This document shows, in pieces, positions 40,990-52,269 of a DNA stretch of 64,000 nucleotides. Source of the DNA: CAVVAL01 sp963742725. Its GTDB lineage: Bacteria; Actinomycetota; Actinomycetes; Mycobacteriales; Cryptosporangiaceae. The translations under genes were made by a program, and so were the position numbers. The first letter of the stretch is position 1. Every line of letters begins with the position of its first letter. A model generated the notes under the pieces. That model searched no databases. It had not been told where the DNA came from and saw only the letters and a list, made by a program, of their open reading frames with translations. The DNA is taken from contig CAVUMX010000004.1 of assembly GCA_963742725.1 (NCBI GenBank), positions 1 through 64,000 on the forward strand, in the 5' to 3' direction.

Positions 40990-43812
40990 GTGCTGTTGAC
41001 CTGCGGTAATGCCGGCATAGGCGTGTTTCAGGGTGTGCTCGTGTCGGTGATCGTAGCGGTCGGTGTCGGGATGCCCGCGCTGCGGTCAGATGCGGAGCCG
41101 CCGTTGCCGGGCAGCGAGGTTCCCGGTTCGGAGGCGGCGGCGTTGGCGCAGGCTCAGGATTCTGGCGAGCGGGTGGAGGTCCGTGCGGCGACGACGGAGA
41201 CGCGGCAGGTGTTCGCGAACCCGTCGGGGACGTTGACGATGGAGCAGACGGCGCGACCGGCGCGGGTGCGTCGTGGCGGCGGATGGGTGCCGGTTGATAC
41301 GCGGCTGGTGCGGCGCGCTGACGGTCGGGTCGCGCCGGCGGCTACGACCGTTGATGTCAGCTTCTCCGGGGGCGGGTCGGCGCCGTTAGCGCGGATCAGT
41401 CGGGGCGCGTCGTCGTTGTCGCTGTCGTGGCCGGCGCCGTTGCCGCAGCCGGTGGTGGAGGCGGACACGGCGACGTACGTGGACGTGCTGCCGGATGTGG
41501 ACCTCGTGGTGCACGCGGAGGTTGACTCGTTCTCCGAGGTGTTAGTGGTGAAGACGCCAGCCGCAGCTTCCTCGCCCGCGCTTCGCGCGATGCGGTTCGC
41601 GACCGAGTCGGTGGGCGTACGGCTACGGCCGGCTGACGGTGGCGGGTTCGACGCGGTGGACGCCTCAGGCACTCCGGTGTTCAGCAGCCCCGAGCCACTC
41701 GCGTGGGATTCCAGCGCCGGCAGCGACACGGCCGCGGTCACGGCTGTGCCGGGCTCGACAGGTTTCGCGGCGGCAGCCGGATCGGCGGAGGATCCCCGGG
41801 TGAAGTCGCCGCAGGATGGCGACCGGGTGCTGGCGATGAAGGTCGAGCTCGACGCGGCGTCGGTCACGGTGAGGCCCGATGCGGCGATGCTGGCTGATCC
41901 GAGCCTGCAGTTTCCGCTGTATCTGGACCCGACGGTCGGCGCGAGCCCGGCCCGCACGTTGTGGGCGATGGTGAACAAGTCGTACCCGAGCAGGTCCTAT
42001 GTCAAGTGGGGGAACGGCACCAACAACCAGGGCGAGGGTGTGGGCTTCACCAACCGGCCGGAGACAGGTGTCCACACGAAGCGGCTGTACTGGATGTTCG
42101 ATACGCGCCCGATCGCGGGCAAGGTGGTCTACCAGTCGAAATTCCGGGCGTTTGAGACCCACGCCGACACGTGCACGAAGAGCCAGATCAAGCTGGAACT
42201 GACCAGCGCGATCAGTACGACCACGAACTGGAACAACCAGCCGACGTGGAAGGAAGCGGTCAGTTCGCTCACGACGGCGGTCGGGCGTAACGAGTGTAAG
42301 CCGGGCGGGGAGCGGCTGGAGTTCGACGCGAAGCACGCGGCGACCCGTGCCGCGAACGGTCGTTGGCCCACGACGACGCTGCGGCTGATCGCCGGCACGG
42401 AGACGAACCGGGTCGGGTGGAAGCGGTTCCGCAACGATGCGCAGTGGAGCGTGGAGTACAACACGCCGCCGCCTGTGCCGGTGAACATCCGCACGACGAT
42501 GCCGGCGACATCGTGTGTGATCGGTGCCGGCCGGCCGGCGATCCCGCTCGACCCGCCCATTCTCACCGCGTCGTTGACCGACGCTGACAGCGCGAAGCAG
42601 CAGATGCAGGCGCATTTCGAGTTGTGGCACACCAACGGCACGGAGATTACCGAGCGGTATACCGAGATCAAGAAGGCCGGTGATTTCACCTGGTCGCTTG
42701 ACCTGTTACCTGCGGACAAGAAGCTCCGTGACGGCAACTATTCGTGGCGGGTCCGGGCCGGGGACACCGTGACCTGGAGTGGCTTCTCCCGATGGTGTGA
42801 GTTCACTGTGGACTCCACCGCACCGGTGCAGCCGGCGGTGGCGGTGCCGGACGGGCAGCAGTACGAGGTCGGGTCGCCAGCGACGTTCACGTTCGGCAGC
42901 GGCGGCTCGGTGGATGTGGCCAGCTACCGGTGGTCGTTGACCGCTCGGCCGACTTCGACGATCGTCCAGGCGGCGTCGCCCACGGTCAGCGTGCCGTTGC
43001 GGACGTTCGGCCGGAGCGTGCTGCGGGTCTGGAGCTATGACCGGGCCGGCAACGAGAGCCCTGAGGGGACCTTCGACTTCTTCGTCGACGGTGGTGAGGA
43101 AGCAGGGTGGTGGCGGCTGGACGAGGGAAGCGGCACAGCCGCCCACGATGCCGCCACGCCGGCGCATCCGTTGACGTTGAGCGGCGGCGTGTCGTGGCAG
43201 ACCGGTCGCTGGCCGGACGATCCGACGGACCGGGCGCTGCGGTTCAACGGGACCAACGCGGTCGGCGCCACGGCGCCGGTAGACGTTGTCCGCACGGACG
43301 AGAACTTCTCGGTTGCCGTGTGGGTGAAGCCGTCCGACCTCACGGTGGCGCGGAGCGCCGTGAGCAAGGGCGAGACGGCCAGCGGCGGTTTCACGTTGGG
43401 TGTTGTTCCGGCCGGGCCGGACCCGCAGACCCAGCCGGCGTCGTTCGCGTTCACCCTGGCCAACACCGATCCGGCGCCGCCCGCCGGGCTGCGGGAGGCG
43501 GTGGCGCGCTTCGATCAGCCGGCGCCGCTCGATGAGTGGGTGCACCTGATCGGGGTGTACGAGGCGGGCAACGGCCTGCTGACGCTGTATGTGGACGGTG
43601 AGTGGGCCGCGGCGACGGAGGTCAGCTTCACCCCGGCGAACTCCACCGGGTCGCTGCGCCTCGGCCGCGCTCAGACCAGCGCGCCGACGCCGGGCTTCTG
43701 GGCGGGTGATCTCGATGAGGTCAGGGTCTTCGCTGGCGCGTTGGACGACGTGCAGGCGTTCACCCTCGCCTCGCAGGTCCGGACCGGACCGACAGCCGCT
43801 GGTCAGGACTAG
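40990..43812 (+). CDS. Large secreted LamG-domain protein (RHS partner)
   Basis: 940 residues from GTG 40990, with GAGGG 9 bp upstream. Signal peptide about 1-35. The middle (about 310-490) is a DNRLRE-type beta domain (LWAMVNKSYPSRSYVKWGNG, KRLYWMFDTRPI, TTTNWNNQPTW). An Ig/fibronectin-like stretch follows, then a C-terminal concanavalin/LamG domain from about 700 (GWWRLDEGSGTAAHDA, ALRFNGTNA, VAVWVKPSDL, WVHLIGVYEAGNGLLTLYVDG, GDLDEVRVFAG). Proteins of this layout typically precede RHS genes in actinomycetes and are thought to help surface display or adhesion. The RHS gene starts 133 bp downstream. Confidence 0.82.
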   Translation: MLLTCGNAGIGVFQGVLVSVIVAVGVGMPALRSDAEPPLPGSEVPGSEAAALAQAQDSGERVEVRAATTETRQVFANPSGTLTMEQTARPARVRRGGGWVPVDTRLVRRADGRVAPAATTVDVSFSGGGSAPLARISRGASSLSLSWPAPLPQPVVEADTATYVDVLPDVDLVVHAEVDSFSEVLVVKTPAAASSPALRAMRFATESVGVRLRPADGGGFDAVDASGTPVFSSPEPLAWDSSAGSDTAAVTAVPGSTGFAAAAGSAEDPRVKSPQDGDRVLAMKVELDAASVTVRPDAAMLADPSLQFPLYLDPTVGASPARTLWAMVNKSYPSRSYVKWGNGTNNQGEGVGFTNRPETGVHTKRLYWMFDTRPIAGKVVYQSKFRAFETHADTCTKSQIKLELTSAISTTTNWNNQPTWKEAVSSLTTAVGRNECKPGGERLEFDAKHAATRAANGRWPTTTLRLIAGTETNRVGWKRFRNDAQWSVEYNTPPPVPVNIRTTMPATSCVIGAGRPAIPLDPPILTASLTDADSAKQQMQAHFELWHTNGTEITERYTEIKKAGDFTWSLDLLPADKKLRDGNYSWRVRAGDTVTWSGFSRWCEFTVDSTAPVQPAVAVPDGQQYEVGSPATFTFGSGGSVDVASYRWSLTARPTSTIVQAASPTVSVPLRTFGRSVLRVWSYDRAGNESPEGTFDFFVDGGEEAGWWRLDEGSGTAAHDAATPAHPLTLSGGVSWQTGRWPDDPTDRALRFNGTNAVGATAPVDVVRTDENFSVAVWVKPSDLTVARSAVSKGETASGGFTLGVVPAGPDPQTQPASFAFTLANTDPAPPAGLREAVARFDQPAPLDEWVHLIGVYEAGNGLLTLYVDGEWAAATEVSFTPANSTGSLRLGRAQTSAPTPGFWAGDLDEVRVFAGALDDVQAFTLASQVRTGPTAAGQD

Positions 43813-43945
43813 ACCCAGACCACGGCAACAAGACACAGACCAGTGAGTGGTGAACGCCGCGGGACGCGGTGCAACGACGGCAGGGCAGGCACGCCGCGGG
43901 ATGACCGCGGTCCGGTAGCGGGTTTCGAGAGCGGGGAGCGGCGCG

Positions 43946-46900
43946 TTGCGCACAGTGTTATTCGGCGGGAACGGTCGGCAGGCGTGGCTGGCATCGGGCA
44001 CCGCGGCCGTGGTGGCGGCGTCCCTCCTGAGTGTCCCGCCCGCGCGGGCCGCGGCCCCAACATGGGTGCCGACGGTGCAGAAGACGTCCTCGGTCCCGGG
44101 TCGGTTCCTCGCGGCGCGCACGCCCGCCGCAGACGCCGCCGAGGAGGCGGCACGCCGCAAGACGCCGGCGCCCGTGTGGCCTGCGGCCGGGGCCGCCACG
44201 GTCAGCCTGGAGTCGCCCGGTGCGCGTGCCAGCGCGGCGGCGGGTCCGAAGCGGCGGGCCGGCACCCTGCCGGTGTGGGTCGGCCCGGCCAAGACACCAG
44301 CGAAGGCAACGGCCAAGGCTCCCGGTAAGGCCGCGGGGTCGGCTGTGCCGACGAGTGTGAGCGTGCAGGTTGCCGGCCAGGACGTCAGCGATCGGGCCGG
44401 GATCCACGGCGTCCTGTTGAGCGTGACGCGCCAGGACGGCGGCACCGAGCCAGGCGCGGTCGAGCTCGAGGTGAACTACGCGCAGTTCGCCTACGCCGCG
44501 GGCGGTCAGTGGGGAGATCGGCTGCGGTTAGTGAGCCTGCCCGCCTGCGTGCTGAGCACGCCGGAGGAGCCGGACTGCCAGATCGAGACGCCGGTCGTCA
44601 GCCGCAACAACCACACCAGTCGGGTGGTGACGGCCCAGGTCGAGGTGCCGGCGCCGCCGGCCGCGGGGTCGGCACGGTCACTGTCCGGTGGCGGGTCGGT
44701 GTTCGCCCTCGCGGCGGCGCCGTCCGGATCGGCGGGGGACTTTACGGCCACGTCGCTGGCGCCCTCGGCGACCTGGCAGGTCAGCCAGCAGACCGGTGAC
44801 TTCAGCTGGTCCTACCCGCTGCGGGTGCCGCCGGGGGTGAACGGGCCCGGCCCGAAGCTGGGGATCTCGTACTCGTCCGGGTCGGTGGACGGCCGGACCG
44901 CGTCGACGAACGCGCAACCGTCCGGCCTCGGCGAAGGCCACTCGATGGAGACCGGCTACATCGAGCGGAAGTACGTCTCCTGCAGCGACGACATGGGCGC
45001 CGACGGGACGAAGGGCAAGCCGAACAACACCAAGAAGACGTTCGATCAGTGTTGGAAGACCGACAACGCCAACGTGGTGCTGGCCGGGCACTCCGGAGAA
45101 CTGGTGAGGGCCGCCGACGGCACGTGGCGACTGGAGAACGACGACGCGACGCGGATCGAGCGACTTACCGGGTCCGGCGCCGACGGTGAGACCGAGCACT
45201 GGCGGGTCACCACGGCGGACGGGACGCAGTACTACTTCGGTCAGGGCAAGCGGCACCCGAACGACCCGAAGACGTCGAACTCGACATGGACAGCGCCGGT
45301 GTTCGGCAACCACGCCGGTGAGGCCTGCTACAAGGCCGGCAACTACGCAGGCTCGTCCTGCGTGCAGGGCTGGCGATGGAACCTCGACTACGTCGTGGAC
45401 CCGCACGGCAACACAATGTCGTACTTCTACACGCCCGAGTACAACTACTACGGACGGAACAACAACGCCGCCGTGTCGAAGTACGTCCGCGGTGGATGGT
45501 TGGACCGGATCGAGTACGGCGACCGCAAGGGCAGCGAGGGCAACAACACCGCGAGCGCGCAGGTTCTGTTCGAGGACGCGGAGCGCTGCGACCCGGCGGT
45601 CACCAACTGCGCCACCACAACACTGAACAAGAACACCACGCACGCCTTCCCGGACGTGCCGTTCGACCAGATCTGCGACGGCACCGCGGCGGGCGCCGCC
45701 CCGAAGTCGTGCCCGAACCGGACCTCGCCGACGTTCTTCACCCGCAAGCGGCTCAACAGCGTGACCACCCGGGTCCGCAACGGCGCGAGCTACCGCAACG
45801 TCGAATCGTGGAAGTTCAACCAGTCCTTCCCCGACCCGGGCGACGGCACGTCCAAGGCACTGTGGTTGAACTCGATCACCCACACCGGTCACGCTGGCGG
45901 AATCGCCGATCACGTTGCCGCCGGTGACGTTCCAGGGAATCCAGAAGCCGAACCGGGTCGACGCCGATGGAGACGGCGCGCCGCCGCTGAAGAAGTGGCG
46001 GGTCGCGGCCATCAACTCCGAGAGCGGGTCGGCGGTCTCGGTGAAGTACACCGAGCCGGACTGCACCCCGACCAGCAAGCCCGCCGCGCCACACACCAAC
46101 ACTCGTCGCTGCTACCCGGTGTTCTGGGCAGCCGAAGGAGCTGACGCCGCCAAGGTCAACTACTTCCACAAGTACGTCGTGGAGTACGTGACCGAGGAAG
46201 ACCTGACCGGCGGCGGCGTCAACGAGATCACCCGACTACCGCTATCTCGACGCACCCGCGTGGCACTACGACGACAACGAACTGACCCCGCTCAAGCACC
46301 GCACGTGGGGCGAGTGGCGCGGCTATGGACGCGTCCAGACCAGCGTCGGGGAACCTGGCTCCGCAGACCCTGACCGAGACCCGGTACATGCGCGGCATGG
46401 ACGAGGACCACCTGCCTGGCGGCGCGAAGCGGCAGGTCACCGCCCCTGACTCTAAGGGCGGCGAGCTCGCCGACCACCCTCGGCTCAACGGTTTCGTGCG
46501 TGAGCAGATCACCTACAACGGGCTCGCCGGCGCGGAAGTCAGCGGCGCCATCAGCGATCCGTGGATCAAGCAGACCGCGGTCAGCGGCAACGACCGGGCG
46601 TGGCTGCTGCAGACCGGGAAGACTCGCTCGCGCACGGCGCTGGCGGCCGGCGGGGAACGGGTCACCGAGACCGCGACCAGCTTCGATGACTACGGCATGC
46701 CCATCGCCGTGGACGACCGCGGCGACATCAACCGTGACGACGATGACCTGTGCACCCGCACCAGCTACGCCCGCAACACCGGGGCGTGGATCCTGGACAA
46801 CACCAGCCAGGTTCAGACCTTCTCCACCGCCTGCTCGAACACAACGGTCAGGCCCGAGACGGTCGTGGCCGGCACCCGTAACTACTACGACGGATCGGCC

Positions 46901-49900
46901 GCCCTCGGCGCCGTCACCGGCGTCGGCAACCTGACCCGCGCCGACGTCCTCACCGGCACGCCCGGCGCGCCACGCGGATACGTCACGACCGCCACCACCG
47001 CCTACGACGCGCACGGGCGCGTCACCGAGATCGCCGATGCCGAGGGCCGCAAGAACACCACCAGCTACACGCCGGCCACCGGCGGCCCGGTGACTCAGAC
47101 CAAGACCACCAACCCGAAGAACTTCAGCAACACCACCGCCGTCGACCCGGCCTGGGGCCTGGCGGTCACCGAAACGGACGAGAACGACAAGCGGACCGAC
47201 CTGGCCTACGACGCGCTCGGCCGCCTCACCGGAGTCTGGCTCCCCGGCCGCACCCGCAGCAGCGACCCGAACAACCCCGGCCCGCACCTGAAGTTTGCCT
47301 ACCTGGTGCGCGCCAACGGCCCGACCGCGGTCAGCACCTCGGAACTGCGCAACAACGGCACCTACACCACCAGCTACGCCCTCTTCGACGGGCTGCTGCG
47401 GCCCCGGCAGACGCAGGCCCCGTCCAAGGACGGCGCCGGCCGGGTGCTCACCGACACCATCTACGACACCGCCGGACGTGTCCTAGACAGCAACGGTCCC
47501 TACTACAACACCGACGCGCCCGGCACCGACCTGTACTCCGTGACCGACGCGCAGATCCCCACCCAGACCCGCAACAGCTACGACGGGGCGGGCCGGCTCA
47601 CCACGTCGACGTTCCGGGTCAAGAACGCCGACAAATGGCGCACCATCACCACCTACGGCGGTGACCGGGTGAGTGTCGACCCGCCAGAGGGCGCCACGGC
47701 GACCACCACCATCAGCGACGCCCGCGGCCGCTCTGTCGCGCTGCGGCAATACCACGGCGCCGCACCGACCGGCGGCCACGACGAAACCCGCTACACCCAC
47801 ACGCCCACCGGGCAGCAGGCCACCGTCACCGACCCGGCCGGCAACGTCTGGAAGTACTACTACGACCTGCAGGGCCGCCAGATCCGCGCCGACGACCCGG
47901 ACCGCGGCACCACGACGACCACCTACACGGCGACCGGGGAGCAGGCAAGCGTCACCGACGCCCGCGGTAAGACCCTCGCCTATGCCTACGACGAACTTGG
48001 CCGCCGCACCGCCACCCACGAAGGGTCGGTGACCGGGCCCAAACTCACCGAATGGGCGTTCGACACCCTCGCCAAGGGCAAGGCCACCTCGGCGACGCGC
48101 TGGATCGACGGCAAGGCCTACATAACCGCTGTGGCCGGCTACGACGACCTGTACCGTCCCACCGGCAGCCGGGTCACGATCCCGGAGACCACCGAGAATG
48201 GTGCACTGGCCAAGACCTACGCATCGAACCTCGACTACAACCTCGACGGCGGCGTCAAGACCATGACGCTGCCCGCCGCCCCCGGCTTGCCCGCCGAGAC
48301 ACTGAAGTTCGTCTACGACAAGCTCGGCCAGCCCAACCGGATGGCCGGCGCCACCTCCGCCATCGTCGGCGGCACCACCTACTCCCCGTTCGGCGAGACC
48401 CTGCAGCTCGCCATGGGGCAGACCACGGACAAGATCACCTGGCAGACCCACTACTTCGACGAAGGCACCCGCCGGCTCCAACGCTCGGTGTTCGACCGCA
48501 GCGGCTTCGCCAACGCTCCCGCCGCCGACGTCCGCTACAGCCACGACCCGGCCGGCAACATCACCCGCATCAGCGACGAGGCGGCGGGCCAGCCGGCCGA
48601 CACTCAATGCTTCCGCCAGGACCACCTGCGTCGCCTCACCGAGGCATGGACACCCGGCGACGGCAACTGCGGCCCCGACCCCTCAGTAGCGCTGCTCGGC
48701 GGCCCCGCCCCGTACTGGCAGTCGTTCACCCACGACGAAACCGGCAACCGGCTCACCGACATCCAGCACCGGCCCGGCGGCGACACCACCCGCCGCTACC
48801 ACTACCCCGACCCCAAAACCGCGCAGCCGCACACCGTGCGGAAGGTGACCACCGACGGACCGTCCGGGCAGCGCCTGGACACCTACGACTACGACGACAT
48901 CGGCAACACCACCACCCGCAGCCACAGCGGCACGGCACAGAAACTCACCTGGGACACCGAAGGCCACCTCGAGTCCGCCACCGACGCGACCGGGACCACC
49001 AGCTACGTCTACGACGCCAACGGCACCCGGCTGCTCCGCCGCGACCCCCAAGGCACCACCCTCTACCTCGACGGCACCGAGATCCGGCTCAGCAAAACCA
49101 GCGCGCTGTCGAGCACCCGCTACTACACCCACAACGGGCAGACCATCGCGATGCGCACCAAGGACGGCCTGAAGTTCCTCGGCACCGACCACCACGGCAC
49201 CGCCGAACTCGCCATCGACGGCGCCACCCTGGCCGTCACCCGCCGCCGCACCGGCCCGTTCGGCGCCCCCCGCGACACCACACCAGTCACCTGGACCGGC
49301 GAACGCGGCTTCGTCGGCGGCACCATCGACGCCTCCACCGGCCTGACCCACCTCGGCGCCCGCGAGTACGACCCCGGCATCGGCCGGTTCATCTCCGTCG
49401 ACCCGCTCATCGACCACGGCGACCCGCAACAGATGAACGGCTACGCCTACGCCAACAACAGCCCCGTTACCTTCTCCGACCCGACCGGCCTCATCTCGGC
49501 CGACTCAGCCGAACGGCTGGTCAACAACGGAGTGGATCTCAGCGGCGACTTCAACGGCGCATCTAACAAGGCGAACGGGAACAGCGGCGGTGGGTCACAA
49601 GGCCCGGACCAGCTCGCCACGCACCGCAAGAAGCTCAAGCAGCACGAGAAGCAGATCAAGAAGATCGCCAAGAAGATCGTCAAGCTCGCCGCCGACGAAC
49701 TGGGCATCACTGCCGGCCTCGACTGCCTCACCAAGGGCGATCTCGGCGCCTGCGCCGAAACCGCGCTCAACGTGCTCTCCATGTTCGTCGGCGGCGTCGC
49801 CGGCAAACTCGTCACCCGCTACGGCGCACCCTGGCAATGGAAGAAGGCCGCAGCCCTCGGCAAGACACTCTGGAAACTCGGTGACGAAGCCATCGACGCC

Positions 49901-50752
49901 GTCAAGGGCTGGTTCAAAGCCCGCGACGAACTCGCCGAAGCCGCCGAAAAACTGGACAACGTCGGTGGCGGAAGCTGCCTGGTCCCCAACAAGAGCTTCC
50001 CGCCCGGCACCAAGGTCCTACTAGCAAGCGGTGCCTACAAACCTATCGAAAAGCTGAACGTCGGCGACAAGGTCATCGCCACCGACCCAGTGACCAACAA
50101 GACCAAGGCCAGCGCCGTCGTCGCCACCCACATCCGCGTCGGCCGCAAGAACCTCATCAACCTCACGATCGACACTGACGGCCCGCGCGGCGCCAGTACG
50201 AGCAGCCTCACCGCCACGGGCAACCACGAGTTCTGGGCCGCCAACAAGAACGCGTGGATCCGCGCCGAACACCTCCACACCGGAGACCAGCTCCGCGCAC
50301 CCAACGCCGCCCTGCACACGATCGTCAAGACACGCCACTGGACTGCTCCCCAACGAGTCCACAACCTCACCGTCGAAGACATCCACACGTTCTATGTAGT
50401 GACAGGCGACACGCCAGCGCTTGTTCACAACTGCGATTTCGCACCGGGTGTCGCCGATCAGAAGTACGATAAGCATGTGCTTGGCCTTGACGACGCCGGC
50501 AATCCGACACGCCGTGCAGACATGCCCGAATACGATCATGACGGCGGCTTCGAAAAGTTCGAGGCCGACGCGAAGAACTTGATGTGCGGCAGCACATGTC
50601 CAGCTGGGGCTCGGCAGGCTGTGCGAAGTGATGGAGCGCTGATTCGACTTGATTCGACTGGCAGACTGGGCATTAAGCAGGGTGACAAAATTGCAACCTT
50701 CTTCCGGCCCGATGATCCAGCGGCCTATTTCGCGAAGGAGGCGGCGCGCTGA
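43946..50752 (+). CDS. RHS polymorphic toxin with Hint domain and C-terminal toxin (three apparent frameshifts)
   Basis: About 2267 residues once three single-base slips are allowed. Start TTG 43946 with GGGGAG upstream; signal peptide about 1-37. An N-terminal SpvB/TcaC-like part (FSWSYPLRVPPGVNGPGPKL) leads into many YD repeats forming the RHS cocoon, then the RHS core ending RFISVDPLIDHGDPQQMNGY and NNSPVTFSDPTGL. A hydrophobic pre-toxin segment and a Hint domain follow (SFPPGTKVLLASGAYKPIE ... VEDIHTFYVVTGDTPALVHN-C, near 50432). The last ~105 residues (50435-50752) are the toxin: KYDKHVLGLDD, AVRSDGALIRLD, ATFFRPDDPAAYF; nuclease-like but unidentified. Reading requires shifts near 45905, 46233 and 46350. 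The stop overlaps the immunity gene by one base. Confidence 0.88.
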
Positions 50753-51171
50753 TGTCTCCTGCGGCCAACTTTGATGCTGAGTTTTCGCAGTTTATGAGGG
50801 ACACGGGCCGCTGGAGAGACTGTGCTCCAAACGAACTGCTAGGACGATGGGCTGAGTTCGTCGAGTCCTGCGTCGCCTCCTACCCGGGCGAGGCCGAAGA
50901 CTACTTCAATGACTTGACTGCGCGCGACGGTCTGGAACGAGCGCTTCAGGCGCCAACTCTCGCTCGATTCCCAGAAATGACCCAACTGCGCGAGTTGGTA
51001 AAGGCAGTTGACGTGAGGTTTCGCGATATATTGCTTGATGATGTATTTCCGAGAGCTCCGGAATCCGAATGGTGGAATCGTGGAATAGTTCGGTATGCCG
51101 GCTCACGTCTTGTCGATGAGCTGCGCGATACTTATGGCGTCACAATTGACCCACTGAGGCGGGGCTCTTGA
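50752..51171 (+). CDS. Probable immunity protein to the RHS toxin
   Basis: 139 residues from ATG 50752, sharing one base with the toxin stop (TGATG) and with AAGGAGG 10 bp upstream. Small, acidic, helical (NFDAEFSQFMRDTGRWRDCA, PNELLGRWAEFVESCV), without signal peptide, as expected for a cytoplasmic immunity partner. No named family recognised. Toxin tip and this gene are visibly lower in GC than the rest of the island (TTTGATGCTGAGTTTTCGC; GATATATTGCTTGATGATG), a sign that toxin and immunity were exchanged as a cassette. Role inferred from position. Confidence 0.75.
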   Translation: MSPAANFDAEFSQFMRDTGRWRDCAPNELLGRWAEFVESCVASYPGEAEDYFNDLTARDGLERALQAPTLARFPEMTQLRELVKAVDVRFRDILLDDVFPRAPESEWWNRGIVRYAGSRLVDELRDTYGVTIDPLRRGS

Positions 51172-51463
51172 TTGCAATGGCTCTGCTTACGTAGGTGTTC
51201 AAACCGTGTCGTCAAGGTTGCCTGTAGCGCCTGTCCATCATGGAGGGTGTTCCTGTGCAGGACCGGTAGCGACGCGGTCGTAAACTCTTGCTTGCTTGCC
51301 GGCTTGGCGGGCGGGCACGGACCCGCCGAGACATGGTTCTTCTCGCGGATCGGCTGGCTTCTTGATGAGCCGTCTCGGGCTTGGTAGCGGCCCTGATATG
51401 TCCTCGGTTCTGTGGAGTCGGGTTGCTGGATGATCGACCGTCCAGTGACCCGTGGAGGACTGT

Positions 51464-51775
51464 GTGCCCAGGCGTTGTCCGCCCGAGTTTCGTCGTAAGG
51501 GTGCTCGCCTGGTTGAGGCCGGCGGGCCGGTGGCGCAGGTCGCAGCCGATCTCGGGCGTGGCATTCGCGGCGCCCGGAGAATCCCACGCTGAGCTCACGC
51601 TCGGCCTAGGCGCCAGCGTCGGGCACGACGCCGTCGAGCTTCTGATGCGCCGCGCGGGCTCAAAATGGGCTACCCGGTAATCGGCGACCGCGGCCCAAGC
51701 AATAGTAGAGCCCGACCGCTGCCGATCTGGTCGACCACCAGTTCACTCGGCTGGCACGGGAGCTGTTTCAGCTGG
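51464..51775 (+). mobile_element. IS3-family transposase remnant (orfA start plus orfB fragments)
   Basis: GTG 51464, with GGAGGAC upstream, opens VPRRCPPEFRRKGARLVEAG then PVAQVAADLG, the start of an IS3 OrfA helix-turn-helix; it stops at 51592. Overlapping it in another frame is ESHAELTLGLGASVGHDAVE then LLMRRAGSKW, and in a third frame SPTAADLVDHQFTRLARE, both matching the region just before the DDE core of IS3-family OrfB. The catalytic core is gone. Dead element next to the toxin/immunity cassette. Confidence 0.7.
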
Positions 51776-52024
51776 CTTGCGCTCGGACAGCAGCTGGAGC
51801 ATGCGGCGAATCGCTGCGGCTTGGCGCCGGCGTAGATGCTCGCCTTCCTCGCCGCCAACCACCACGAGCTCAATGTGGGTCGTGAGCGGTGTCTGGGCAC
51901 GGCCCCGGCCGCTTCGCCGGGCCGCCAGGGCTGCACGGAGCCGGGCGTCCGCGGACGTGCTCTGGTCGTCTAACTCGGCAAACGCCTCCGCATCAACGGG
52001 TGCCTCGCTGTGCTGCGCGTCCAT
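51743..52024 (-). CDS. Small hypothetical protein
   Basis: 93 residues from ATG 52024, supported by AGAGGAG 5 bp upstream. Sequence MDAQHSEAPVDAEAFAELDD, then an Ala/Arg-rich helix (RLRAALAARRSGRGR), a short beta segment (THIELVVVGGEEGEHL) and a final helix (RRRQAAAIRRMLQLLSERKP). It could be a short regulatory or phage-derived protein; I recognise no family. It lies between the IS remnant and the tRNA, inside the putative island. Confidence 0.5.
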   Translation of the reverse strand: MDAQHSEAPVDAEAFAELDDQSTSADARLRAALAARRSGRGRAQTPLTTHIELVVVGGEEGEHLRRRQAAAIRRMLQLLSERKPAETAPVPAE

Positions 52025-52152
52025 GCCGACTCCTCTGCAAGGGAGCGCCCGGAACGGGCGCCTCCGCGTCGTACAACGACGCGAGGACTGCGAGAACGCG
52101 GGACTCTGGCAGCTATTTGCGATGCTCGGCGGGACGTACCTGGCTCACGAAC

Positions 52153-52180
52153 CGCAAACAGCCTCTGACCTGGCCAAACG
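52153..52180 (+). repeat. 28-bp repeat unit, right copy
   Basis: CGCAAAC, 5 nt, CTGACCTG, 3 nt, AAACG, identical in pattern and spacing to 40624-40651. A third, partial copy CTGACCTGCGAAAAC lies at 52241-52255, 15 bp from the tRNA 3' end. Confidence 0.45.
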
Positions 52181-52269
52181 TCCCGTGTTGCCGGGTGGGA
52201 CGGCCTTCAGTGTTTGCAATCCCGAACGCCAATCGTGCCTCTGACCTGCGAAAACACTCCTGAGGTGTG

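Noticed and set aside
49970..50434. Intein within the RHS protein
   Set aside because: The Hint fold is there, but it sits between RHS core and a terminal toxin with VHN-C at its end and no C-extein host domain or endonuclease; it is the self-cleaving Hint of polymorphic toxins.
51172..51463. Possible left part of the IS element or a further small gene
   Set aside because: No frame shows recognisable transposase sequence and no terminal inverted repeats were found by eye.
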